Position numbers and translations under genes: made by a program
NCBI GenBank assembly: GCA_027317045.1
Contig: DAHVFI010000290.1
Coordinates: forward strand, 1-8,271
From: Gammaproteobacteria bacterium
Lineage (GTDB): Bacteria > Pseudomonadota > Gammaproteobacteria > Natronospirales > REEB76
DNA length: 8,271 nt
Reading direction: 5' to 3'
Part shown: positions 1 to 7,519 of the stretch, piece by piece
Position numbering within the stretch: the stretch's first letter is position 1
Layout: each line of letters begins with the position of its first letter
Notes under the pieces: model-generated
Told to the model about the DNA's origin: nothing
Database searches by the model: none
The model's input: the letters and a program-made list of their open reading frames with translations, nothing else

Positions 1-164
1 TTCAACTGCGTATCGAACTGATCCAGACGTATGTTGGTGGAGGGATAGCGGTCATCGCCGAATCGGTGGTAGAGGAACACCACTGCGTGGGGCGGCACCG
101 CGCACCAAGCCATGATCGGCCAGAGCAGCAATAGACTCAGGATTATGGCGAGACGCTGATGCAT
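1..164 (-). CDS. Polysaccharide deacetylase-like exported protein, N-terminal fragment (runs off the left edge)
   Basis: The minus strand from ATG at 164 reads 54 codons with no stop to the window edge. Residues 1-22 look like a Sec signal peptide: a short charged start (MHQR), a Leu/Ile-rich core at about 5-18 and a small-residue end around Ala22. The mature start has AVVFLYHRFGDD (27-38) followed by YPSTNIRLDQFD (40-51). This resembles the first strand and metal-site approach of NodB-type polysaccharide deacetylases (the 'YHRF' block and the 'PS-T-I---F' block), carbohydrate esterases that remove acetyl groups from extracellular glycans. The catalytic Asp and zinc histidines would lie beyond the edge, so activity cannot be judged. 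A purine-rich GAGAGGA lies 11 bases before the ATG and supports this start. The gene follows the lpdA terminator on the same strand, and I see no strong promoter of its own in the 40 bases after that terminator. Family call by motif memory only. Confidence 0.7.
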   Translation of the reverse strand, partial: MHQRLAIILSLLLLWPIMAWCAVPPHAVVFLYHRFGDDRYPSTNIRLDQFDTQL

Positions 165-204
165 GTCGAGGGCAATCCTCTCACCGCCTTCAAAGCCGGG
201 CAAG

Positions 205-232
205 CAAAAAGAAAGGCACCTGCAGGCGCCTT
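205..232 (-). terminator. Intrinsic terminator of the sucA-sucB-lpdA operon
   Basis: Read on the minus strand, AAGGCGCC, loop TGCA, then GGTGCCTT form an 8-bp stem with one G-U pair (213-232). A T-rich tail, TTCTTTTTG, follows immediately. The hairpin starts 38 bases after the lpdA stop codon, which is the expected place for a Rho-independent terminator. It should separate the operon from the deacetylase gene, though read-through could also feed that gene. Confidence 0.8.
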
Positions 233-237
233 CCGTG

Positions 238-260
238 GCTTATGCAATGTAGCTTATGCA
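238..260. repeat. Short direct repeat GCTTATGCA x2
   Basis: GCTTATGCA occurs at 238-246 and again at 252-260, 14 bases apart, between the lpdA stop and its terminator. The copies resemble degenerate DnaA boxes (TTATNCACA), but neither matches fully and there is no AT-rich unwinding region. No function is assigned; it may be chance. Confidence 0.3.
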
Positions 261-270
261 CTGCCCATGA

Positions 271-1704
271 TCATCGGTTAATGGCATGGATGGCGCGCTT
301 GTCCACCGCCAGCGAGGCTTCGTGCATCGCCTCAGAAAGCGTCGGATGGGCGTGGATGGTGCGTTGAATGTCCTCGGCGCTGGCGCGGAATTCCATGGCA
401 ATAACCGCTTCAGCGATCATTTCCGAAGCCATGGGCCCGAAAATGTGCACGCCGAGTATTTCATCGGTATCCGCCTGGGCGAGTATCTTCACCATGCCGG
501 CGGCCGCTTCCATGGCCTTGGCACGGCCGTTGGCGGCGAACGGGAAGCCACCCGACTTGTACTTGACGCCCTGTTTCTTAAGTTCCTCCTCGGTCTTGCC
601 CACCCAGGCGATCTCCGGCCAGGTATAAATGATCGAGGGGATCACATCGTAATTCATCTCCGCAACTTTGCCGGCCATCAAATCCGCCACCATGACGCCT
701 TCTTCCGAACCCTTGTGCGCCAGCATCGGTCCGCGCACGCAATCACCGATAGCCCATATATTCTTGACGCCGGTATGACATTCTTCGTCCACCTGGATAA
801 ACCCGCGCTGATCCAGCTTCACTCCACTGCCGTCCTCCAGCAGGTTTTGAATGGCCGGGCGGCGGCCCACGGCCACGATCAGTTTATCCACCTCGATATC
901 ATGCTTGCCGTCCTTGTCCTCATAATGCACGCTGATGCCGGACTTGCTCTTGTCCACGCCGGTCACTTTCGCGCCCAAACGGATATCCAGCTGCTGTTTC
1001 TTGAATTCCCGGGCCGCGGCCTGGGCGATTTGCTGATCCGCCATGAACAGAAAATTATCCATGGCTTCGAGAATGGTCACCTGGGAACCGAGCCGCTGCC
1101 AGACACTGCCCAATTCCAGGCCGATGACGCCCCCGCCGACGACCCCCAGGCGCTTGGGGGTGGCCGCGAATTCCAGCGCGCCCCAGGAATCCACGACCTG
1201 CTCACGGTCGAAGGGCGCGATTTTCAATTCCACCGGCTCGGAGCCGGGCGCCAGCACGATGTGCTTGGCCTCGAGGATATCCTTCTTTTTCGGATCGTCG
1301 GAATCCGTCACTTCCACGCTGCCGTTCTTAAGCAGACGCGCCGTGCCGCGGATGCCGGTGACGTTGTTGGATTTGAACAGCGCGGCGATGCCCCCGGTGA
1401 GACTGCTGACAATCTTGGACTTGCGGGCCTGCATGACCGATACATCCATCTGCGCATTGCCGACCTTGATGCCATGGGCGGTAAATTCATGCTGCGTCTT
1501 GCGAAACATTTCCGAGGATTCCAACAGTGCCTTGGAGGGAATGCAACCGGCGTTCAGGCAAGTGCCGCCGAAGGCATGCTTGCCATCCGGGTTTTTCCAG
1601 TTATCCACGCAGGCGGTCTTGAGACCGTTCTGGGCGGCGCGGATGGCGCATACATAACCGGCCGGGCCGGCGCCGATGACGACAACATCAAAAGATTGGC
1701 TCAT
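271..1704 (-). CDS. lpdA: Dihydrolipoamide dehydrogenase (E3) of the 2-oxoglutarate dehydrogenase complex
   Basis: A 477-residue FAD flavoprotein that reoxidises the dihydrolipoyl arm of E2 and passes electrons to NAD+ in the cytoplasm. Visible motifs in order: FAD Rossmann fingerprint GAGPAG (11-16); redox-active disulfide GGTCLNAGC with Cys49 and Cys54; NAD-binding GGGVIGLELG (190-199); second FAD contact AIGD (318-321); and the C-terminal dimer-interface motif HAHPTLSE, giving the catalytic His453-Glu458 pair. All key residues are present. Length is normal for the family (E. coli Lpd is 474) and there is no N-terminal lipoyl domain, unlike many E3s linked to pyruvate dehydrogenase. The start ATG at 1704 is supported by AAGGA eight bases upstream and by the conserved N-terminus. 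It lies 72 bases after sucB on the same strand with no terminator between, so it is the third gene of the operon. E3 subunits are often shared with pyruvate dehydrogenase and the glycine cleavage system; whether this one is cannot be seen here. Confidence 0.97.
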   Translation of the reverse strand: MSQSFDVVVIGAGPAGYVCAIRAAQNGLKTACVDNWKNPDGKHAFGGTCLNAGCIPSKALLESSEMFRKTQHEFTAHGIKVGNAQMDVSVMQARKSKIVSSLTGGIAALFKSNNVTGIRGTARLLKNGSVEVTDSDDPKKKDILEAKHIVLAPGSEPVELKIAPFDREQVVDSWGALEFAATPKRLGVVGGGVIGLELGSVWQRLGSQVTILEAMDNFLFMADQQIAQAAAREFKKQQLDIRLGAKVTGVDKSKSGISVHYEDKDGKHDIEVDKLIVAVGRRPAIQNLLEDGSGVKLDQRGFIQVDEECHTGVKNIWAIGDCVRGPMLAHKGSEEGVMVADLMAGKVAEMNYDVIPSIIYTWPEIAWVGKTEEELKKQGVKYKSGGFPFAANGRAKAMEAAAGMVKILAQADTDEILGVHIFGPMASEMIAEAVIAMEFRASAEDIQRTIHAHPTLSEAMHEASLAVDKRAIHAINR

Positions 1705-1776
1705 CTCAATATTCCTTTTAGACAGTCCAGCCTATGCGCCCCCAGGCAAACGGAGGAATCCACAGGGATTAAGAAT

Positions 1777-3033
1777 TTAGATCTGCAATAGCAGTCGCGC
1801 CGGGTCTTCCAGCTGTTCCTTGATCGAGACCAGAAACAGCACCGCTTCGCGGCCGTCCACAATGCGATGATCATAAGTGATGGCGATATACATCATGGGC
1901 CGCGCAACTACCTGGCCATCCACCACGATGGCGCGTTCCTTGATAGTGTGCATGCCAAGAATACCGCTCTGGGGAGGGTTGATGATGGGCGTCGAAAACA
2001 AGGAACCAAAGACCCCGCCGTTGGTGATGGTAAAGGTGCCGCCGGTCAACTCCTCCAGGGATATCTTGCCGTCACGGGCACGCACGGCCATGTCCGCCAA
2101 AGTTTTCTCGATCTCGGCGAAGCTCATCTGGTCGGCATCGCGCAGCACCGGCGTTACCAAACCGCGCGGCGTGGATACCGCCACGCTGATGTCCCAGTAG
2201 TCGTGATAGATGATATCGTTGCCTTCGGATGAGGCATTCACCACCGGGTATTTCTTCAACGCCTCCACTACCGCTTTCACGAAGAACGACATAAATCCCA
2301 GCTTCACGCCCTGCTGTTTCTCGAACTTGTCCTTGTAACGGCCGCGCAACTCGATCACCTTGCTCAAATCCACTTCGTTGAAGGAAGTGAGCATCACGGT
2401 ATTGTCCTGGGACTCGCTCAGACGCTGGGCGATGCGCGCGCGCATGCGGGTCATGGGCACGCGCCGGTCTTCACGACTGCCGCTAACAGCCCGGGATATC
2501 GGTGTCGCGGTTTTTGCGGTTGGCGCAGCGGCTTGTACGCCTGAGTCGGCGGTCGCTGCCGGTTCGGCGCCTTGGTTGATATATTCCAGCACATCACATT
2601 TGGTGAGACGGCCGTCGAGACCGCTGCCCTGGATTTTTGCGGGATCTAACTGGTGTTCCTCCACCAGCCGGCGTACTGAAGGGCTGAGGGGCCTATCGCT
2701 GCGTACCGAGGCGGCAACATCGGGCGCCGTCTTTGGCGGAGCGGAAACCGTTTGAGAGGGTGCGGCTGCCGCGGGTTTGCTGCTGGCGGCCGCTGCGCCC
2801 GGTTCCAGGATGGCGATCACCTGGCCGGCGGTGACGGTGGCGCCGCCCTGAATGCGGATTTCCTTGAGCACACCGTCGGCGGGTGCCGGGCACTCCAACA
2901 CCACCTTGTCGGTTTCGATGTCCACCAGGTTCTCGTCGCGTCTCACGGCTTCGCCCGCTTGCTTGTGCCAGCTGACCAGCGTGGCGTCCTGGATGGATTC
3001 AGGTAATTGCGGAACCTTGATTTCGATGCTCAT
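1777..3033 (-). CDS. sucB: Dihydrolipoyllysine succinyltransferase (E2) of 2-oxoglutarate dehydrogenase
   Basis: A 418-residue core subunit that carries the lipoyl swinging arm and transfers the succinyl group from E1 to CoA. Domains in order: one lipoyl domain (about 2-77) with ETDKVVLE, Lys43 being the lipoylation site; an Ala/Pro-rich linker (about 78-114); a peripheral-subunit-binding domain (about 116-152, LSPSVRRLVEEH then GSGLDGRLTKCDV) that docks E1/E3; a second flexible linker (153-187); and the catalytic acyltransferase domain (about 190-418). That domain ends with DHRIVDG, giving His389 and Asp393 as the active-site pair. The single lipoyl domain and the block SFNEVDLSKVIELR favour succinyl- over acetyltransferase. 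The start ATG overlaps the sucA stop (ATGA, 3030-3033). GGAG lies five bases upstream, inside the sucA 3' end, so translation is probably coupled to sucA. Also called odhB. Confidence 0.97.
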   Translation of the reverse strand: MSIEIKVPQLPESIQDATLVSWHKQAGEAVRRDENLVDIETDKVVLECPAPADGVLKEIRIQGGATVTAGQVIAILEPGAAAASSKPAAAAPSQTVSAPPKTAPDVAASVRSDRPLSPSVRRLVEEHQLDPAKIQGSGLDGRLTKCDVLEYINQGAEPAATADSGVQAAAPTAKTATPISRAVSGSREDRRVPMTRMRARIAQRLSESQDNTVMLTSFNEVDLSKVIELRGRYKDKFEKQQGVKLGFMSFFVKAVVEALKKYPVVNASSEGNDIIYHDYWDISVAVSTPRGLVTPVLRDADQMSFAEIEKTLADMAVRARDGKISLEELTGGTFTITNGGVFGSLFSTPIINPPQSGILGMHTIKERAIVVDGQVVARPMMYIAITYDHRIVDGREAVLFLVSIKEQLEDPARLLLQI

Positions 3034-5921
3034 GCCTTCTCCGAAACGCCTTGGATCTTGATGTTCTCACGGACGGCCGCCGGCGCCGTCAGGGCGCTCT
3101 TGCTCAGAGCTTCCTGTATCAATGCGCCCTGCTGCTGCTTGTGCAATTGTGCATAACCCGCGGCCGGTGAGGCGGAAGCCGCACGTCCCACATAGCGCAG
3201 ACGGTGGTGTGCCGAAAGTGGATCCTGCAGACGGTGCCGAATCTCGTACCAGGCACCTTGATTCTGTGGCTCTTCCTGGCACCACACGATATCGTGGGCA
3301 TTGACGTAGAGCTTGATGATGCCCGCGTATTCTTCATGCGGAAATGGATACAACTGCTCGATCCGCACGATGGCGATGTCGTCTATTTTTTTATCGGCAC
3401 GCCGCGCTTCCAGCAGGTCGTAATACACCTTGCCGGAGCAAAACACCACGCGGCTGATCTTGGTGGCACGCAGTTCGTCAATTTCCGGAATCACCACATG
3501 AAAACGGCCGTGGGTGAGGTCGCTGAGGCTGGACACCGAGAGTTTGTGGCGCAGCAGGCTCTTGGGCGACATCACCACCAGCGGCTTGCGATACGGCCGC
3601 ATCACCTGGCGGCGCAGCATATGGAAAAGCTGCGCCGGCGTGGACGGTACGCAGACCTGCATATTGTGTTCCGCGCACAATTGCAGGTAGCGCTCGAGAC
3701 GCGCCGAGGAATGCTCGGGGCCGGCGCCCTCATAACCGTGAGGCAGAAACAGCACCAGCCCGCAGAGCCGGCCCCATTTGGCTTCGCCGGCGGAAATGAA
3801 CTGGTCAATCACCACCTGTGCGCCATTGGCGAAATCGCCGTACTGAGCTTCCCAGATCACCAATGCGTCCGGCTCGGCGGTGCTGTAGCCGTATTCAAAC
3901 CCCATTACGCCTTCTTCCGAGAGCAGCGAATCCACCACCGTGAAAGGCTTCTGATCCCTGGCAACAAGTTCAAGCGGAACATAGGTACTGCCATCTTTCT
4001 GGTTGTGCAGCACCGCATGCCGGTGAAAGAAGGTGCCACGGCCGGTATCCTGGCCGGTGAGACGCACCGGATAGCCTGTGGTCACCAGGCTTGCATAGGT
4101 CAGCAGCTCGGCGAAACCCCAGTCCATGGATATGACACCCGCCGCCATCTTGCGGCGCGCATCGTAAATCCGCGCCACCGTGGGATGTAACGGAACGTTC
4201 TGCGGCACGCGGTTGATGGCGTCCGTCAGGAGCTTCAACTGCTCCGCAGGCAGACGGGTATTCACGCTCTCGTGCCAGTGGTGTTGCTGGTAGCGGCTCC
4301 AGTCCACGGTGTACTGGTTGGGCACATGAGCCGTGATGCCGGGGGCCACCGGTTTGCCGCTATCCAGCTGGCTGCGATATTCCTCAGCCATAGAGGTTAT
4401 GGCAGTGTCGCTGACCAGATTCTTTTGTTTCAGTGCTTGCGCGTACAAAGCCAGCGTGGTGGGGTGACTCCGGATCTTCTGATACATGATGGGCTGCGTG
4501 GCCGCGGGCTCATCGGCCTCATTGTGACCGTGGCGGCGATAGCACACCAGATCAATGAAAACATCCTTGTGGAATTTCTGCCGGTACTCGAGCGCCACAC
4601 GCGTGGCAAAAATCGCAGCCTCAGGATCGTCGCCATTGACGTGAAATACCGGTGCTTCCAGCATTTTGGCAAGATCGGTGCAATACGGCGTGGAGCGGGC
4701 GTCGTGTGGGTTGCTGATGGTAAAGCCGATCTGGTTATTGAGGACGATATGAATCGTGCCACCGGTATGGAAACCGCGCGCCTGGGAAAGCTGCAGGGTT
4801 TCCATGCCGATACCCTGGCCGGACAAAGCCGCATCGCCATGGATCAGCACCGGCAGTACCGTCTGGCCGTTGAGATCGCCGCGGCGGTCCTGGCGGGCGC
4901 GCACCGAACCCACTACCACCGGATTCACGATCTCCAGATGCGAGGGGTTGAACGCCAGCGCCACGTGCAGGCTGCCACGGAGCGTCTGCACATCGGAGGA
5001 AAAGCCCAGGTGATACTTCACATCACCGGAACCTTCCGCGGTTTTAGGGTCATAGACACCCTCGAATTCCGAGAATAGCTCTTGCGGCGACTTGCCCAGC
5101 AGGTTGATGAGCACATTGAGCCGGCCGCGATGGGCCATGCCGATGACCGCCTCGTGCACACCGAGACCGCTGGCCTGCCTCACCAAATCGTGCAACATGG
5201 CGATCAGGGACTCACCACCCTCGATGGAAAAGCGTTTCTGCCCCACATAGCGGGTATGCAGGTATTTTTCCATGCCTTCCGCGGCCACCAACGAATCCAG
5301 GATCTTGAGCTTTTCGTCATTCTTGAGTTGCGCGTTGGCACGCGTCGTCTCAATTTGGTCCTTCACCCAGAGACGCTCTTCGCCGTTGGTGACATACATG
5401 AATTCGAAACCCAGGGTCCCGCAATAGCTTGCCTGCAACAATGACCAGATATCCCTGAGCGGCATGCGATCGGGCCCGCTGAGCGATACGGTGCTGAACA
5501 CCGTGTCCATGTCGGCTGTGCTCAGGCCATGAAACGCCAGGTCCAGATCCGGCACCGCCGGCGGCACGTACAGGCCGAGGGGGTCCAAATTAGCGCGCAG
5601 ATAACCGCGCCCCCGGTAGGATTCGATCAGCTTGATGACGGCGGCTTGTTTCTGGGCCGCCTCGGGATGCAAGCCGCTGTTGGCGGGTTGCGCCGGAGTC
5701 CGGTGTGCCTGAGCGCGGGCCAGCATGGCGGCTTCCACCGGGCCGCGGGGGACATCCCGGGGGCCGGCAATCGCCGTCTGGAGACCACGGAAATAATCCA
5801 CCCATTCAGCCGGCACCGACCCCGGATTTTCCAGAAAATGCTCGTAGAGCGTTTCCACGTAGGCGGCATTGCCGCCGGAAAACGGCGTCGCCTGGTAACG
5901 CTGTTGATAAGATTCGCTCAT
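3030..5921 (-). CDS. sucA: 2-oxoglutarate dehydrogenase E1 component (thiamine diphosphate-dependent)
   Basis: A 963-residue decarboxylase that converts 2-oxoglutarate to a succinyl group on E2 lipoate, with loss of CO2. The N-terminal E2-binding segment is typical (GGNAAYVETLYEHFLENP, 16-33, then SVPAEWVDYF). Next come FSIEGGESLI (231-240), GMAHRGRLN with substrate-site His264, KYHLG with His304, and the thiamine diphosphate/Mg site HGDAA (361-365) with NNQIGFT (395-401). The transketolase-like pyrimidine domain has DTGRGTFFHRHAVLH (625-639), LSEEGVMGFEYG (667-678, probable thiamine-activating Glu) and LPHGYEGAGPEHSSAR (726-741). All landmarks are intact; the family is about 930-960 residues. 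The frame stays open upstream to 6059 (TTG) with an ATG at 6047. I chose ATG 5921 because the family N-terminus begins there and the extra residues resemble nothing known. Its Shine-Dalgarno is poor: a GGCGGA that almost touches the ATG. The C-terminus has about 20 residues beyond the usual end. Also called odhA; first gene of the operon. Confidence 0.96.
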   Translation of the reverse strand: MSESYQQRYQATPFSGGNAAYVETLYEHFLENPGSVPAEWVDYFRGLQTAIAGPRDVPRGPVEAAMLARAQAHRTPAQPANSGLHPEAAQKQAAVIKLIESYRGRGYLRANLDPLGLYVPPAVPDLDLAFHGLSTADMDTVFSTVSLSGPDRMPLRDIWSLLQASYCGTLGFEFMYVTNGEERLWVKDQIETTRANAQLKNDEKLKILDSLVAAEGMEKYLHTRYVGQKRFSIEGGESLIAMLHDLVRQASGLGVHEAVIGMAHRGRLNVLINLLGKSPQELFSEFEGVYDPKTAEGSGDVKYHLGFSSDVQTLRGSLHVALAFNPSHLEIVNPVVVGSVRARQDRRGDLNGQTVLPVLIHGDAALSGQGIGMETLQLSQARGFHTGGTIHIVLNNQIGFTISNPHDARSTPYCTDLAKMLEAPVFHVNGDDPEAAIFATRVALEYRQKFHKDVFIDLVCYRRHGHNEADEPAATQPIMYQKIRSHPTTLALYAQALKQKNLVSDTAITSMAEEYRSQLDSGKPVAPGITAHVPNQYTVDWSRYQQHHWHESVNTRLPAEQLKLLTDAINRVPQNVPLHPTVARIYDARRKMAAGVISMDWGFAELLTYASLVTTGYPVRLTGQDTGRGTFFHRHAVLHNQKDGSTYVPLELVARDQKPFTVVDSLLSEEGVMGFEYGYSTAEPDALVIWEAQYGDFANGAQVVIDQFISAGEAKWGRLCGLVLFLPHGYEGAGPEHSSARLERYLQLCAEHNMQVCVPSTPAQLFHMLRRQVMRPYRKPLVVMSPKSLLRHKLSVSSLSDLTHGRFHVVIPEIDELRATKISRVVFCSGKVYYDLLEARRADKKIDDIAIVRIEQLYPFPHEEYAGIIKLYVNAHDIVWCQEEPQNQGAWYEIRHRLQDPLSAHHRLRYVGRAASASPAAGYAQLHKQQQGALIQEALSKSALTAPAAVRENIKIQGVSEKA

Positions 5922-6118
5922 TTCCGCCAAAAAATAGGACCGCAGACCGGTAAGTGGTCCGCAGGTGAATACGCTGTAAATATCAATGAATTCAAGAGAC
6001 TTGCGGGTTTCTTCTTCAGGAAATACCAACTCCGGCCGCGACTGCATAGTGTAGCCCAACAGGCCGAGAGAGGAAAACAGCGGGCGATCACTGGATCGTC
6101 CTCAAGTGCAGCGGGCTG
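5922..6118. other. Intergenic / 5' leader region of the sucA operon
   Basis: This 197-base gap separates the Sel1-hydroxylase stop from the chosen sucA start and is less G/C-biased than the flanking genes. On the minus strand it contains TACACT (6048-6053), a 4/6 match to a sigma-70 -10 box without a clear -35, and a TTGAAT ... TATTCA pair with an 18-base spacer nearer to sucA. Neither is convincing. No strong terminator follows the upstream gene, so some read-through into sucA is possible. The hairpin in its sucA-proximal part is listed separately. Confidence 0.5.
5929..5964 (-). promoter_or_regulatory. Hairpin plus U6 tract in the sucA leader (possible attenuator or RBS-masking element)
   Basis: On the minus strand CTGCGGACC, a 7-base loop and GGTCTGCGG form a 9-bp stem with two G-U pairs (5940-5964). 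TCCTA and then six T residues (5929-5934) follow, and the sucA ATG begins eight bases later. GGACC in the stem can alternatively pair with the GGTCC overlapping the stem end, giving mutually exclusive folds. The five-base offset between stem and U-run makes it weaker than a textbook terminator. Attenuation or masking of ribosome access is inference; the inverted repeat itself is seen directly. Confidence 0.4.
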
Positions 6119-7450
6119 CTAGGTCCAGTTAAAAGGCCGCTCACGAAACCACAGGGTAGCCAGCCACTTTTCGCCACGAATCACCGGCAAGCCGGCGTGC
6201 AGGGTATCCGGATCGGGCTTACCGGCCGCGTCGCAGTTCAGAAAGGCAACTGCCTTGCCCTTACTTGACCGTACCCGGACGCTCAGCCGCGGAAAATCCG
6301 TCTCACCACCCTCCGCCACTTCATTCAGATACGCAAATACCGTCACCAGCCGCTGTCCATTCGTATCCTGCACCTTGGGTGTGCCCCGCTCATCCACCGC
6401 AAAATGATCGTAATGTGGTTTGTATTCTTCGCCGGGCAGATAACGCAGCACTGAAATGGGCTCCGCCTGAACCGCCTGCATGCCTACCAGCGACGCTAGC
6501 TGCCGGCAGGCAAAACCCACGACCATGTCGTACATGGAGAGCTGAAAATTCATTGAGCTGCTGGTTCGCAATTTTGTTTTGAGCGGCTTGCCTGTATTTG
6601 GATCCACCACGCCGGATGGCACCAATTGCGGTGCGGCAAGATTGATCAGATAGTCACAAAGCCTGTCCTCAAGGATCTGAGGGTATTCTGACACCGTCAT
6701 GGATTTTTGGTTTGATGATGACGGTATGTGGAGTTTAATTTCCGGCTGGCGTAAATCCGATGTATTGGCGACCAGAGATTGTGTCTCTGATATATGCCGT
6801 TGCATGATGTGCCGTATGCGGGTTTCCCCCACCTCCCCAATCAATGCCTTGAGACGCAATCCGGCACAATACAAATTTTTATTGGCTGCGCGGATCAGCC
6901 AGTAGGCGCCCTCATCAACATTAATCCTGACGCCTGCGCCCTCCAAATAACGCATACCAAGCGCATATTCCGCATGCGCATCTCCAAGCAACGCTGCCGT
7001 TGCCAGGCACTGTGTTGCCAACGCCTGTGATCCCGCATCGCCGGCGAGGCTATAAAGATAGCCCAGCACCCGCAAAGCAGGGCGATGGCGGAGTTCCGCG
7101 GCCCGCAGTAGATGCCGGCATGCCGCGGTATCATCGTTGCCAATGCCGGTCCCGCAAAAAAGCAAGCCCGCCAGATTGAAATGAGCTTCCTTGAGATCAA
7201 GCTCCGCGGCCGCGCGCAGCAGTTCGGCGGCTTTGCGTGGATGGCATGCTATGCCGATGCCATTCAGGTAGATGATGCCCAGCAGGTTCTGGGCATCTGC
7301 TACATTGCTTTCCGCTGCGCGGCTTAGCCAATCGAGAGCCGCAGGCATCTCACCCCGGGAAAAGTACAGCGCACCCAGACGGTACTGGGCCTGCGGCTGC
7401 CCCATGTTTGCGGCCGCAGCTAAAGCCTGCAAGTCCGGTATATCTGTCAT
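6119..7450 (-). CDS. Sel1-repeat protein fused to a prolyl-4-hydroxylase-type 2OG/Fe(II) dioxygenase
   Basis: A 443-residue, probably cytoplasmic protein with no signal peptide or membrane segment. Residues about 18-192 hold five Sel1/TPR-like helical repeats; the clearest end in LSRAAES, LLRAAAELD, LLRAAELR and LIRAANKN, and the fourth is degenerate. A less GC-rich, polar linker follows (about 205-255). Residues about 256-440 are a P4Hc-type dioxygenase domain: RTSSSMNF (295-302), RYLPGEEYKPHYDHF (336-350) with iron ligands His346 and Asp348, EGGETDFP (380-387), the distal iron ligand His418 in DTLHAG, and Lys428 in GEKW for the 2-oxoglutarate carboxylate. The full catalytic set is present, so it should hydroxylate a substrate, plausibly a peptidyl proline, with release of succinate and CO2. 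The repeats probably recruit the protein target. Substrate unknown. The frame is open upstream to 7546, but ATG 7450 is preferred because of its strong RBS and because the repeats begin just after it. Transcribed away from the second dioxygenase gene. Confidence 0.88.
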   Translation of the reverse strand: MTDIPDLQALAAAANMGQPQAQYRLGALYFSRGEMPAALDWLSRAAESNVADAQNLLGIIYLNGIGIACHPRKAAELLRAAAELDLKEAHFNLAGLLFCGTGIGNDDTAACRHLLRAAELRHRPALRVLGYLYSLAGDAGSQALATQCLATAALLGDAHAEYALGMRYLEGAGVRINVDEGAYWLIRAANKNLYCAGLRLKALIGEVGETRIRHIMQRHISETQSLVANTSDLRQPEIKLHIPSSSNQKSMTVSEYPQILEDRLCDYLINLAAPQLVPSGVVDPNTGKPLKTKLRTSSSMNFQLSMYDMVVGFACRQLASLVGMQAVQAEPISVLRYLPGEEYKPHYDHFAVDERGTPKVQDTNGQRLVTVFAYLNEVAEGGETDFPRLSVRVRSSKGKAVAFLNCDAAGKPDPDTLHAGLPVIRGEKWLATLWFRERPFNWT

Positions 7451-7460
7451 GCCCTGAGTA

Positions 7461-7469
7461 TCCTCTCCT
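7461..7469 (-). promoter_or_regulatory. Strong Shine-Dalgarno that fixes the start of the Sel1-hydroxylase gene
   Basis: The minus strand reads AGGAGAGGA ending ten bases before ATG 7450. This is the best ribosome binding site in the window and decides between this ATG and upstream in-frame starts, which would place it inside the coding region. Confidence 0.7.
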
Positions 7470-7480
7470 GAGGCGTCTTT

Positions 7481-7508
7481 ATGATACCAGCAGTGAACAG
7501 GCGGTCGA
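7481..7508 (-). promoter_or_regulatory. Extended -10 promoter candidate for the Sel1-hydroxylase gene
   Basis: On the minus strand TATCAT (7481-7486, 5/6 to TATAAT) is preceded by TGG, giving an extended -10 (TGnTATCAT). TCGACC (7503-7508, 4/6 to TTGACA) lies 16 bases upstream. Transcription would begin near 7474, leaving a leader of about 24 bases that contains the strong Shine-Dalgarno. By inspection only. Confidence 0.5.
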
Positions 7509-7519
7509 AAAACCAGATG

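Noticed and set aside
238..260. DnaA boxes / replication origin at the TTATGCA repeats
   Set aside because: Neither copy fully matches TTATNCACA, there are only two, and no AT-rich unwinding element or origin-type gene context is present.
286..1791. A 501-codon open frame on the plus strand covering all of lpdA
   Set aside because: It is the exact antisense of a gene with full E3 motifs. Its His/Arg/Gly-rich product resembles no family; long antisense frames are common where third positions are G/C-rich.
3204..5078. Long plus-strand frames (3204-4190 and 4272-5078) antisense to sucA
   Set aside because: They lie wholly inside sucA, have no recognisable domains and show the composition expected of a reverse-complement shadow.
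6084..6099. Hairpin CGATC-loop-GATCG after the Sel1-hydroxylase stop as a possible terminator
   Set aside because: The stem is only 5 bp and the T-run (TTTT) comes several bases later, after CCCGCTG, so it does not make a convincing intrinsic terminator.
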